The translations under genes were made by a program, and so were the position numbers. This document shows, piece by piece, positions 17,135 through 24,260 of a stretch of 64,000 nucleotides of DNA. The notes below the pieces were generated by a model. That model had not been told where the DNA came from. It was given only the letters and a program-made list of their open reading frames with translations, and did no database searches. This DNA comes from RPQJ01 sp963793005 (GTDB taxonomy: Bacteria > Pseudomonadota > Gammaproteobacteria > Steroidobacterales > Steroidobacteraceae): positions 1,302,001 to 1,366,000 of the forward strand of contig CAWBYP010000002.1 of NCBI GenBank assembly GCA_963793005.1. The letters are read 5' to 3'. The stretch's first letter is position 1. Each line of letters starts with the position of its first letter.

Positions 17135-17154
17135 TACTGTGTTTATATACAGTA
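17135..17154. promoter_or_regulatory. LexA (SOS) box
   Basis: TACTGTGTTTATATACAGTA matches the gammaproteobacterial LexA consensus TACTGT-N8-ACAGTA with both half-sites perfect. It is centred about 25 bp upstream of the HNH gene start at 17119, so it should cover that gene's promoter. The surrounding sequence is AT-rich, unlike the rest of the window. Confidence 0.75.
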
Positions 17155-17216
17155 TGATACTGATTTTTCTATGTTATGCAATAGGTTAAGTGATTTATCG
17201 GCAGGCTCAGACAGTA

Positions 17217-17244
17217 CGGTTTCATCCCCGCGCGCGGGGAACAC
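17217..17244. repeat. Direct repeat, type I-E CRISPR-repeat-like (left copy)
   Basis: A 28-bp sequence starting CGGTTTCATCCCC and ending GCGCGGGGAACAC, with a CCCCGCGCGCGGGG palindrome in the middle. Read on the - strand it begins GTGTTCCCCGCGCG, as many type I-E CRISPR repeats do. A 27-bp near-copy in the same orientation lies at 21382-21408. No further repeat follows at spacer distance and no cas gene is in the window, so this is a solitary relic or an integration-type repeat and not an array. Confidence 0.6.
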
Positions 17245-17275
17245 GTCGGGAGTTCGAATCTCTCCGGGCGCACCA
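17245..17275 (+). other. tRNA 3'-end fragment (tRNA-Arg-like)
   Basis: GTCGGGAGTTCGAATCTC followed by TCCGGGCGCACCA reproduces the variable loop, a five-pair T arm (GGGAG with CTCTC, including one G-U pair), a TTCGAAT loop, the 3' acceptor strand and a CCA end. The matching 5' acceptor strand (GCGCCCG) and anticodon arm are absent upstream, so this is not a gene. The sequence resembles bacterial tRNA-Arg 3' ends. Such fragments are typical attachment-site remnants of integrated elements. It directly abuts the left CRISPR-like repeat. Confidence 0.55.
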
Positions 17276-17356
17276 TCATCCGCTACTCTCTGATCTGCAT
17301 GGACAATCCGCTGTCGGTCGATGGGATAAATCTGGGCACCGACATATAGCGTCGTT

Positions 17357-17382
17357 GGTCCGCTAACGGCCAGAAGCGGTCC
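17357..17382 (-). repeat. Short hairpin motif, copy A
   Basis: On the - strand this reads GGACCGCTTCTGGCCGTTAG followed by CGGACC: a 6-7 bp imperfect stem around CTTCTGGCCGTTAG. Related sequences occur at 17467-17484 (- strand), 19346-19364, 20169-20190, 20641-20661 and 21310-21333, all inside the same accessory stretch and one next to nearly every gene there. The 377 bp between the HNH start and the M48 stop otherwise hold only the LexA box, the repeat and the tRNA fragment. Confidence 0.45.
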
Positions 17383-17496
17383 TACGCGGAAGGCGCCCAG
17401 TTGTAGCCTCGACGGCCCTTGGTACGGCAGCTTTCAGGCGACGAAACCGGGCCTTTCATAGGCCCAACTCGGCCACAAGCGGACAAGTCTCGCCCC

Positions 17497-18858
17497 TCAG
17501 GGTGTCCCCATTGCCTCCCGCCAGCGCATCGCATCGTAAATCCGATGCCGAGCGCTCGGATGGTGGAAGAAGATCATCTCCTCCAGGCGGCCCGGATCGG
17601 GTTTGCGGTAGTCCGAGAGTTTCAGCATCACCTCGGCAAAGCCATGCGGATCGCGGGCCAGATTCAGGCCGAAGCGGTCAGCCTCAATCTCCTGGATGCG
17701 GATGATGCTGTTGAATGCCGGCGTGACCGCGAGCATGAAAACAGAGAACACCGCGGCCAGCAGCGGCAAGCCAGCCACATCGGCCACCGCCTGCGTGCCC
17801 CAGCGATGCCCATAGCGCGCAAACAGTCGGCGCATTGCCCAATGGCAAAACAGGAGTCCGAACAGGATCAGCAGACCGAACTGCATCAGCATTTTGGGCG
17901 CGTGGTTGAGCACGTAGTGGCCCAACTCATGGGCCATCACGGCGCGGATCTCGGGCAGCGAGGTGCGATTGAGGAGGTTGTCGTTGAGCCGCACCGCCGC
18001 TGTGCTGCCCAGGCCGCTCACGTTCGCGCTGATGCGCTTGGTCTGGCGCGACGCGTCGAAGGCATAAACCTCGTCAGCCGGCACACCGTTGGACTGCGCC
18101 ATGGTCAGTACAGCGCTGCGCACCGGGCCGTGCTCCAGCGGCTTGTAGGTGTTGAACAGCGGATCAATCAGGACTGGGCTGACGAGCAACATGAACGCCA
18201 ACAACGCGGAGCAGGCGGCCGCTCCCCAGAGCCACCAGCGCTCGCCGGCACGGCGGAAGACGGCATAGAGCAGCGCGACCGCCACCATCGTGCCGGCAAC
18301 CTCGACGCCGAGGGTCAAGACCCACTCGCCCCACCAGTCCAAGGCGGTCTGCTGCGACATGCCGTAGCCGTGCTCGCGCCAGTAGCTTCGGTAGAAGTTC
18401 AGGGGCAGCAGCAGCAGCCCGGTGGCCAGGCCGTAGACGCCCCCATACAAGCCATCGCGCAGCAGGGCGTGGCGAGCGACGCGCTGCGCCCAATCGCGCA
18501 CTCGGGCCGAGCGGCCGCCGTGCAACATCAGCGCGGCGATGGCCAGGCCGAGCAGGAACTCCCAAAGCTGCAGCCAGTAACCGCCCTCGTCGTAATCGTT
18601 GGAGCGCATCACCGCTTCTTTGGGTAGGCGGTCTAGGTAAGCCTGCGTGGCCAGCTTGGCATCGCGCGGCAACGCCGCCCGCCAGGCATCGTCGACCGGT
18701 GCGATGTGCAGCGGCGGGCGCACGCTCGCTTCGCCGGCGTGCGTGTGACTCTGAGCAAGCTCGGCCGAGTGCACGGGTGCGCCAAGGCACAGACAGCACA
18801 ACAGCAATAACGGGCCGATGTGGCGCATCAGCGCCAGCAGAAGAGTTGGAGTGCTCAT
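17497..18858 (-). CDS. M48 family metallopeptidase (Ste24-like CAAX protease)
   Basis: A 453-aa integral-membrane zinc protease. The HELGH motif at residues 310-314 and the downstream EIEADRFG (third zinc ligand Glu) are intact. Hydrophobic segments occur at the N-terminus, around residues 90-220 and at 325-375, the topology of the Ste24/CAAX prenyl protease 1 group. The start at 18858 (MSTPTLLLALMRHIG) follows a CCACCT site and gives an N-terminal signal/anchor; an upstream in-frame ATG at 18921 adds 21 residues of lower plausibility. The substrate is unknown. It lies inside the repeat-bounded accessory stretch. Confidence 0.88.
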   Translation of the reverse strand: MSTPTLLLALMRHIGPLLLLCCLCLGAPVHSAELAQSHTHAGEASVRPPLHIAPVDDAWRAALPRDAKLATQAYLDRLPKEAVMRSNDYDEGGYWLQLWEFLLGLAIAALMLHGGRSARVRDWAQRVARHALLRDGLYGGVYGLATGLLLLPLNFYRSYWREHGYGMSQQTALDWWGEWVLTLGVEVAGTMVAVALLYAVFRRAGERWWLWGAAACSALLAFMLLVSPVLIDPLFNTYKPLEHGPVRSAVLTMAQSNGVPADEVYAFDASRQTKRISANVSGLGSTAAVRLNDNLLNRTSLPEIRAVMAHELGHYVLNHAPKMLMQFGLLILFGLLFCHWAMRRLFARYGHRWGTQAVADVAGLPLLAAVFSVFMLAVTPAFNSIIRIQEIEADRFGLNLARDPHGFAEVMLKLSDYRKPDPGRLEEMIFFHHPSARHRIYDAMRWREAMGTP

Positions 18859-19690
18859 AGGTGGCATCTGGGCAGCAAAGCACGCATCTTCCTGAACGGA
18901 TGCGGTGGCGACAAGCCGCATGCGACGAAACGACCAACGACCGGGGTCAACTGTAGAAACGAAGACGATTCAGGCATGAGGTTCGTGTCTCGGAGGCCGA
19001 CGGATGGCGACGGGGGCGCTTCAGCCGTCAGCCGCAAGGCTGACCTGGCCCTGGCTGCGGGCGCGCGAGCAGGATCTGCCCGAACTGCCGCCGCAGGTCG
19101 GTTTCATCGCGCTCGCACCGCGCAACAATTGATGCGCCTGACGTCTGGGTGGTTGTCAGTTGGCGTGGCACCACTTGGCCCTGGGCGCCGGCACGTGCTC
19201 AGCCTTGTGGACCGCAACCCCCCTGACGAGATCCGGACGTCGCTTCATGGCCTGCGCCAGTGGCCACGAACGTCCGCTTCCTGGAAGCGAAGCCCAACGA
19301 GCACGGTCCAAGCGTCGGCCCGCTTTAGAGAAACCTGACGGGCGGGTTTGGGTCGTTCTCGGTCCTGGAGGGTCCGCTTTCCGGGCAGGGATTCCGGGCC
19401 GGCAACCGGGAAGTAAGGCAGACGCTGCGATGGGTCGCAGCTCGCGCTGCTGGGCAGCGCTTCGGAGCCGCGCAGGCGCGGCGGTTTGGCATGGGTAAGT
19501 TGAGTTTGCTGCGGAAGCCACCGTGCGCTGGCGCCGGTGAACCCCTGGCCCATGTGTCCCGATCGGATCGGCCCCCTGGGATTGCGTGATCGGGGCGGGT
19601 GCGGGTACAAGGGCGGTTGGCGGCCAGAAACAGACTCTGGCAGAGTCCGTAAGACACACCTGGAGCGGATCAGCGATTTGGGGAGCGATA
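18859..19690. other. 832-bp stretch without a recognisable gene
   Basis: Between the M48 gene and the 152-aa gene. The only coding-like piece is a 42-codon frame at 19004-19132 (+), MATGALQPSAARL up to LPPQVGFIALAPRNN, with codon use like a real gene tail; it may be the remnant of a lost gene and matches nothing I recognise. From about 19340 the sequence carries a weak copy of the hairpin motif (19346). The remainder shows many short overlapping frames on both strands with no family resemblance. Confidence 0.4.
19346..19364 (+). repeat. Short hairpin motif, weak copy
   Basis: GTTTGGGTCGTTCTCGGTC shares the core TTTGGGTCG with the copies at 20169, 20641 and 21310. The flanking stem bases are poorly conserved. 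It stands upstream of the 152-aa gene. Confidence 0.3.
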
Positions 19691-20149
19691 GTGTCTAACA
19701 CGCAGTACGTGTTCATCGAAGACTCAAGAATCCCGAGCGCGGCGAATCTGCAACGTTCAATCGACGGTCTAAAGTTGCCCTCTGAACTTCGGCTCGATCC
19801 GACGCTGGACCTGCGAACGGACTCTGGGTTTTCGCCATGCACCATAAACGGTGCCGAGGATGTTGGCTTCGAACTGTTCGTATCACCCTCCGCCGAGATT
19901 CTGGCCAACCTCCCGTCGCTCAAGGGATTTGTCGGGGCGCGCGAGATCTGCATCCAGATGGTGTGGCGAGGTAGCTACGCAGACTGTGCGTGCGCGGCTG
20001 CCGCTGGCTACGCACTGGCTAAAGACTTCGAAGCGGTCGTCTCGTACGAAGGCCAATCTCCGGATTCGGTAGATGCAATGCGCGAGGCGACGCTGGAAGC
20101 ATTGCGCTACGCCGAAGGCGAGCTGCAGGGTCGCGCTACAGCAAGATAA
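19691..20149 (+). CDS. Uncharacterised 152-aa protein
   Basis: I do not recognise a named family. The gene has a GTG start (VSNTQYVFIEDSRIPS) with GGGGAG upstream. The protein is acidic, soluble, without signal or membrane segments, and contains two blocks that look conserved: LDPTLDLRTDSGFSPCTING, and IQMVWRGSYADCACAAAAGY with three cysteines or near-cysteines. A C-terminal helix (DAMREATLEALRYAEGEL) follows. Size, composition and location in an accessory stretch recall small immunity-type or cassette proteins, but this is inference. By eye, GC content is lower than in the surrounding core genes, consistent with transfer. Confidence 0.6.
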   Translation: MSNTQYVFIEDSRIPSAANLQRSIDGLKLPSELRLDPTLDLRTDSGFSPCTINGAEDVGFELFVSPSAEILANLPSLKGFVGAREICIQMVWRGSYADCACAAAAGYALAKDFEAVVSYEGQSPDSVDAMREATLEALRYAEGELQGRATAR

Positions 20150-20168
20150 CGAGTTGCGTCGAAGGCCC

Positions 20169-20190
20169 GGTTTGGGTCGGAAGCGGGCGG
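20169..20190 (+). repeat. Short hairpin motif, copy D
   Basis: GGTTTGGGTCGGAAGCGGGC shares the TTTGGGTCG core and the GCGG right half-stem with the other copies. It lies between the 152-aa gene and the truncated Sel1-like gene. Confidence 0.4.
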
Positions 20191-20269
20191 TCGCGCGGCC
20201 GATTACACTTGCCCAGATTGGTGGAAATGAGACAGCCGACAGCCAGCCCGAGCGGGCCTTTGGAGGCTT

Positions 20270-20640
20270 GTGTATCGACTTGTTGATGACAATAGTTTTG
20301 CGCACCCGATCCACTTACCGTCGGACCTCGGGAGAGCAAAATACAGCTACGAGCGGCGGCTGCCGGATACGCTCGAGCAGCTAGATCGTAAGTCGGATAG
20401 GTCAGTAGGTGCACGGGCCGTACTGGCCGCGATTCACATGACTGGTAACCTTAATCAGTCAATTGACCGACCCAAGGCGCTGCGACTGTGTGAACAAGAC
20501 GCGATCAACGGCTACGCATATGCGCAATATCTTGTAGCGTGGATATCTGCCGAAGAGGGGCGAATGCTTGATGCATCGCTCTGGATGCGGCGGTCCGCGG
20601 CACAAGGTTTCCCTCCGGCTCTTTTCGCTGTACTAGGATG
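20270..20640 (+). pseudogene. Sel1-like repeat protein, truncated
   Basis: Starts at a GTG with GGAGG seven bases upstream. The product begins VYRLVDDNSFAHPIHLPSD and includes RPKALRLCEQDAINGYAYAQ and DASLWMRRSAAQGFPPALF, the alternating AxxLY/AA-x-G pattern of Sel1/TPR-like repeats. After about residue 124 the resemblance stops exactly where a hairpin-motif copy begins (20641). The frame stays open to 21205, but that extension reads through the neighbouring gene remnant and is unlikely to be native. The full gene would be longer; the C-terminus is missing. Confidence 0.5.
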
Positions 20641-20661
20641 TCTGTTTCGGGTCGTGAGCGG
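20641..20661 (+). repeat. Short hairpin motif, copy C
   Basis: TCTGTTTCGGGTCGTGAGCG followed by G. It is 18 of 21 identical to the copy at 21310. These two copies flank the dihydrofolate-reductase-like remnant as direct repeats about 670 bp apart. Confidence 0.5.
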
Positions 20662-20723
20662 CCGGTCGCGTATCGGTAAGATCGGTCAGCCCGGCGGACC
20701 GCCCAACTCGAGAGGAGACTCGC

Positions 20724-21100
20724 ATGGGACTTCTAACCTTCAGTCTCAATGTCACCCTGGACGGCTGCGTCGACCACCGGCGAGGGAATCGCCGACGACG
20801 AAACGTCACGGCCAGTTCTTCGATGCAACCCGCCGATTTCGTTCGCTGACGATGGGGGAGCGAAGCGGATGCTCGTGGGGCCGTGGCGACTCTGACGAGC
20901 ATGATGGACAGCTTAGTGAGCCGGCGGACGCGCCGCGGCGACGTGGATCGGCACCGCCTGTGGTGCGGGCGAATGGTGCGGTCGCAGCTGGAGATCAGGA
21001 GCCAAAAGAAGCTCGCGTCGTACGGATCGTCGAACTGACATCCAGCAGTACGGTCCACCATCTCAAGCCAACTTCGGTCCCGGGTACGGCATGCGCTGCA
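20724..21100 (+). pseudogene. Dihydrofolate reductase/RibD C-terminal-like gene, heavily frameshifted
   Basis: Opens with a good ribosome-binding site (GAGAGGAGAC) and ATG, and reads MGLLTFSLNVTLDGCVDH, the usual start of the DHFR-like deaminase-reductase family. The rest of the family pattern can be followed only by changing frame repeatedly: EGIADDET, then HGQFFDA, then an MLxWGR-like block near 20868, an EMMDS-like block near 20900, and a QLE...VHHL block to about 21065. At least six single-base breaks are needed. The end is approximate. This density of breaks suggests true decay, or a poorly determined stretch. Confidence 0.45.
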
Positions 21101-21309
21101 GCGACGAGGGCAAAAGCTCAGGGAGCGCACACCGCCGACGCCGAGCGCTGGACCTCGTCTGGCACCGACCAGCGTCGCCCAGCTGGCGCAGCGCGTCGGA
21201 CCTGAAGGCAAACGGCGCGCAAGCCAAGCAGGCATTGATTACGGTATGTGCTGAGATGGCTTCCATCATTGCACGAGAGATGTCGTAATTGGCGCAGCAG
21301 CTAGCGGTG

Positions 21310-21333
21310 TCTGCTTCGGGTCGTTGGCGGACT
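21310..21333 (+). repeat. Short hairpin motif, copy B
   Basis: TCTGCTTCGGGTCGTTGGCG followed by GACT. GTCTGC on the left can pair with GCGGAC on the right, giving a small imperfect hairpin. It marks the downstream side of the dihydrofolate-reductase-like remnant. Confidence 0.5.
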
Positions 21334-21381
21334 CTCACCGCAGTAGTCTAGTGCCCAGATTCATCTCTGTTGGCGCGCCAA

Positions 21382-21408
21382 CGGTACATCCCCGCGCGCG
21401 GGGAACAC
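21382..21408. repeat. Direct repeat, type I-E CRISPR-repeat-like (right copy)
   Basis: A 27-bp sequence starting CGGTACATCCCC and ending GCGCGGGGAACAC, the same as the left copy at 17217-17244 except at the TTT/TA position. Same orientation, 4.1 kb away. It lies in the gap downstream of frdB. No second repeat is found at spacer distance on either side. Confidence 0.6.
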
Positions 21409-21478
21409 GCTGCCATCCGACGGTCGAATCCATTGCTCGCCTGTCACGAGTACGGACCCGCCGGACGGCACTCGTCCA

Positions 21479-21499
21479 CTGGCTCATGGCTTGAGCCAG
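21479..21499. terminator. Hairpin downstream of frdB
   Basis: CTGGCTCA and TGAGCCAG form a perfect 8-bp stem with a 5-base loop, 39 bp after the frdB stop on the - strand. There is no T run, so it would be a weak or factor-assisted terminator for the frdCAB transcript. Confidence 0.4.
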
Positions 21500-21537
21500 C
21501 CAGGACCTATTGCACACGCGTCCTCAAGCCGGTCGAT

Positions 21538-22281
21538 TTACCCCACCCCGGTCCGCGCCATCTTCCGGCGCAGGAACGCGATCTGCGTCTGCAGCGGCAG
21601 TTCCTTCGGGCACACGTCCTGGCAGCCGAGCAGCGTCATGCAGCCGAACACCCCGTCGTCGGTGCCGACCAGCTCGTAGAAATCCTCGTCGGTGCGCGTG
21701 TCGCGCGGGTCGAGGCGGAAGCGCGCGATCTTGTTCAGGCCCACGGCGCCCACGAAATCCTCGCGCATGCGCGCGGTGCCGCAGGCGGCGACGCAGCAGC
21801 CGCACTCGATGCAGCGGTCCAGCTCGTAGATCTTGTCCGCAAGCTCGGGCTCCATGCGTTCCTCGAGGCGGTCGATGTCTACATCCTTGCCGAGCGAGTG
21901 CACCCAGGTCTCCAGGCGCTCGCTCATGCCGCGCATCCACTTGCCGGTGTTCACGGACAGGTCGGCGATCAGCTCGAAGGCCGGCAACGGCGCGAGCGTG
22001 ATGTCTGCCGGCAGGTCTTTCGTCAGGGTCCTGCAGGCGAGGCCCGGCCGGCCGTTGACCACCATGCCGCAGCTGCCGCAGATGCCGGCCCGGCAGACGA
22101 AGTCGAAGGCCAGCGAGGAATCGAGGCGCTCGCGGATCTCGTTCAAGGCGATGAACAGCGTCATTCCCGCGGCTTCCTCGAGCTCGAAGGTCTCGACGTG
22201 GGGCTCGCTGGCTTTGTCACGCGGGTCGTGGCGCAGCACGTGGAAGCGGAGCTTGCGCGCTGTCGTGGTGGATTCCGTCAT
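21538..22281 (-). CDS. frdB: Fumarate reductase iron-sulfur subunit
   Basis: The 247-aa electron-transfer subunit linking FrdC quinol oxidation to the FrdA flavin. The N-terminal plant-ferredoxin-type [2Fe-2S] motif is CRAGICGSCGMVVNGRPGLAC. The C-terminal clusters are carried by CIECGCCVAACG and a later GCQDVCPKELPL, matching the [4Fe-4S] and [3Fe-4S] sites. The ATG at 22281 overlaps the frdA stop in an ATGA arrangement. It is the last gene of frdCAB. Succinate dehydrogenase is the main alternative; the gene order C-A-B and the cytochrome type favour the fumarate reductase group. Confidence 0.9.
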   Translation of the reverse strand: MTESTTTARKLRFHVLRHDPRDKASEPHVETFELEEAAGMTLFIALNEIRERLDSSLAFDFVCRAGICGSCGMVVNGRPGLACRTLTKDLPADITLAPLPAFELIADLSVNTGKWMRGMSERLETWVHSLGKDVDIDRLEERMEPELADKIYELDRCIECGCCVAACGTARMREDFVGAVGLNKIARFRLDPRDTRTDEDFYELVGTDDGVFGCMTLLGCQDVCPKELPLQTQIAFLRRKMARTGVG

Positions 22282-24260
22282 TTGAACTTCTCGTCGATGC
22301 GTTCGTTGCGGCCACGGAATCGCTCGGGCAACAGGTGCTCGTACGGCATCAGCGCCGACTGGACCTGGCGACGGTCCGCGTCCTTCAGCTGCTCGCGCAG
22401 GCTCGCCACCTCTGCAGCGCGCCGCTCGGTATCCGGATGGTCGATGTAGTTCTTCGCGCCGTACCCGCGCCAGCCCGGCGGCAGCTCCATGGTGTTTACG
22501 TCGAGCGGCTCGTAGGAGAGCTTCGGCAGCGTGGCATCGGAGTCTGCCCAGGTCGCCAGTGTCCGGCGCAGCCAGGTCGTGTCGTCTCGTTGCGGATGGT
22601 CCTCGCGGAAGTGGGCGCCGCGGCTCTCGGTCCGCGCCAGCGCACCCGAAGCCACGCAAAGCGCGACCTTCAGCATCTTCTGGGTCCTGTATGCGGTGAC
22701 CAGCTCGGGGTTGGGCCCGTCGACCTTGTAGCGCAAGCCGATCCGCCGGCTGCGAACCAGCAGGCCCTGCAGCCGGTGCACGGCCTCCTCGAGGTCAGCC
22801 CCGGTGCGGAATATGCCGACCTTGTCGGTCATGATCTGCTGCATCTCGATCTTGAGCGCGTCGGCCCTCTCCGGCCCGTCGCCATGCAGCAGGTGGTCGA
22901 GCTTGCCGCGTTCGGCCTCGACCGCCTCACGCACCAGCGCGGTCGGGATGTCGATCTCGCCGTCCGGGCTCTCGCAGAAGTCGGCGATGTACTCGCCCAC
23001 GATCATCCCGGCCACCACGGTCTCGGCCACGGAATTCCCGCCAAGCCGATTGAAGCCATGCATGTCCCAGCACGCCGCCTCGCCGGCCGCGAACAGGCCC
23101 TTCAGCGTGCGGCTCTGGCCCGTGTGCCAGGTGCGGATGCCGCCCATCGTGTAGTGCTGCGCTGGTCGCACCGGGATCCACTGCTCGACCGGGTCCACGC
23201 CCAGGAAGTAGTGGCAGATCTCCTTGACCTCGCGCAGGTTGTGCTCGATGTGCGCGCGCCCGAGCAGAGTGATGTCGAGCCAGAGGTGCTGGCCGAAGCG
23301 CGAGGTGGCGGCATTGCCCTTGCGGATGTGTTCTTCCATGCGCCGCGAGACCACGTCGCGCGAGGCCAGCTCTTTTTTCTCCGGCTCGTAGTCCGGCATG
23401 AAGCGATGGCCGTTGCCGTCGCGGAGCAGGCCGCCGTCGCCGCGACAGCCCTCCGTCACCAGGATGCCCGCCGGGAAGATTCCGGTCGGATGGAACTGCA
23501 CGGCCTCCATGTTACCGAGCGCCGCGACGCCTGTTTCGAGTGCGATCGCAGCTCCGATGCCCTCGCAGATGACTGCATTGGTGGTGACGCGGTAAACGCG
23601 ACCGGCGCCGCCGGTCGCGATCGCGGTCGCCTTGGCCACGTAGGCGATAAGCTCGCCGGTGATCAGGTCGCGCACCACCGCGCCATAGCAGCGCGAGCCG
23701 TCGTGGATCAGCGCGATTGCCTCCTTGCGCTCGTGGACCGGAACGCCCTGCGCGATCGCCTGGTCGCCGACCGCGAACAGCATCGCGTGCCCGGTGCCGT
23801 CCGACACGTAGCAGGTACGCCACTTCTTGGTTCCGCCGAAATCGCGCTGCGCCACGAGGCCGTGTGCCTCGTCGCGTTCGGTGAGCGTGACCTTCTGCCC
23901 GTTGATGATGACTTCGCGATCGCCGCGCTGGACCCGGCTCCACGGCACGCCCCAGGCCGCCAGCTCGCGCACGGCCTTCGGGGCCGTATTCACGAACATT
24001 CGCACGACCTGCTGGTCGGCGCCCCAGTCGCTGCCCTTGACCGTGTCCTCGAAGTGCACGTCCTCGTTGTCGCCCTGGCCCTTCGCGACGTTGCCGAGGC
24101 TCGCCTGCATGCCGCCCTGCGCGGCGGCCGAATGCGAGCGCTTGGCCGGCACCAGCGACAGGACGATGGCGTCCTGGCCGCGTCGACGCGCGCCGATCGC
24201 CACGCGCAGGCCGGCGAGGCCGCCTCCGATCACCAGGACATCGGTGTAGACGACTTTCAT
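22278..24260 (-). CDS. frdA: Fumarate reductase flavoprotein subunit
   Basis: The 660-aa catalytic subunit with covalently bound FAD, interconverting fumarate and succinate at the cytoplasmic face. The FAD fold is VLVIGGGLAGLRVAIGARRR at the N-terminus. HSAAAQGGMQASLGN contains the His that binds FAD covalently. HPTGIFPAGILVTEGCRGDG is the active-site loop, and GRAHIEHNLREVKEIC and GFNRLGGNSVAET complete the signature. Length matches Wolinella-type FrdA. ATG at 24260 overlaps the frdC stop. The open frame upstream of that ATG belongs to the frdC region and is not used. Confidence 0.93.
   Translation of the reverse strand: MKVVYTDVLVIGGGLAGLRVAIGARRRGQDAIVLSLVPAKRSHSAAAQGGMQASLGNVAKGQGDNEDVHFEDTVKGSDWGADQQVVRMFVNTAPKAVRELAAWGVPWSRVQRGDREVIINGQKVTLTERDEAHGLVAQRDFGGTKKWRTCYVSDGTGHAMLFAVGDQAIAQGVPVHERKEAIALIHDGSRCYGAVVRDLITGELIAYVAKATAIATGGAGRVYRVTTNAVICEGIGAAIALETGVAALGNMEAVQFHPTGIFPAGILVTEGCRGDGGLLRDGNGHRFMPDYEPEKKELASRDVVSRRMEEHIRKGNAATSRFGQHLWLDITLLGRAHIEHNLREVKEICHYFLGVDPVEQWIPVRPAQHYTMGGIRTWHTGQSRTLKGLFAAGEAACWDMHGFNRLGGNSVAETVVAGMIVGEYIADFCESPDGEIDIPTALVREAVEAERGKLDHLLHGDGPERADALKIEMQQIMTDKVGIFRTGADLEEAVHRLQGLLVRSRRIGLRYKVDGPNPELVTAYRTQKMLKVALCVASGALARTESRGAHFREDHPQRDDTTWLRRTLATWADSDATLPKLSYEPLDVNTMELPPGWRGYGAKNYIDHPDTERRAAEVASLREQLKDADRRQVQSALMPYEHLLPERFRGRNERIDEKFK

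Larger units (their letters stand above)
21101..21537. other. 437-bp non-coding stretch at the right edge of the accessory region
   Basis: No gene can be supported. It contains the hairpin-motif copy at 21310, the right CRISPR-like repeat at 21382 and a small hairpin at 21479. A short frame ending NGAQAKQALITVCAEMA at 21288 may belong to the decayed upstream gene. Confidence 0.4.

Noticed and set aside
17200..17275. Complete tRNA gene ending at the CCA at 17275
   Set aside because: The 5' acceptor strand, D arm and anticodon arm are missing; only the part from the variable loop to CCA is present.
19004..19132. A 42-codon gene (MATGALQPSAARL...)
   Set aside because: Codon use looks genuine but it has no recognisable family, no clear ribosome-binding site and may be the tail of a lost gene; mentioned only in the description of the gap.
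17345..21333. Integron attC sites
   Set aside because: The recurring hairpin lacks the GTTRRRY/RYYYAAC core sites and no integrase gene is present, so the cassette-like layout is not called an integron.
17217..21408. A CRISPR array
   Set aside because: Only two repeats 4.1 kb apart with genes between them, no regular spacers and no cas genes in the window. Recorded as CRISPR-like direct repeats only.
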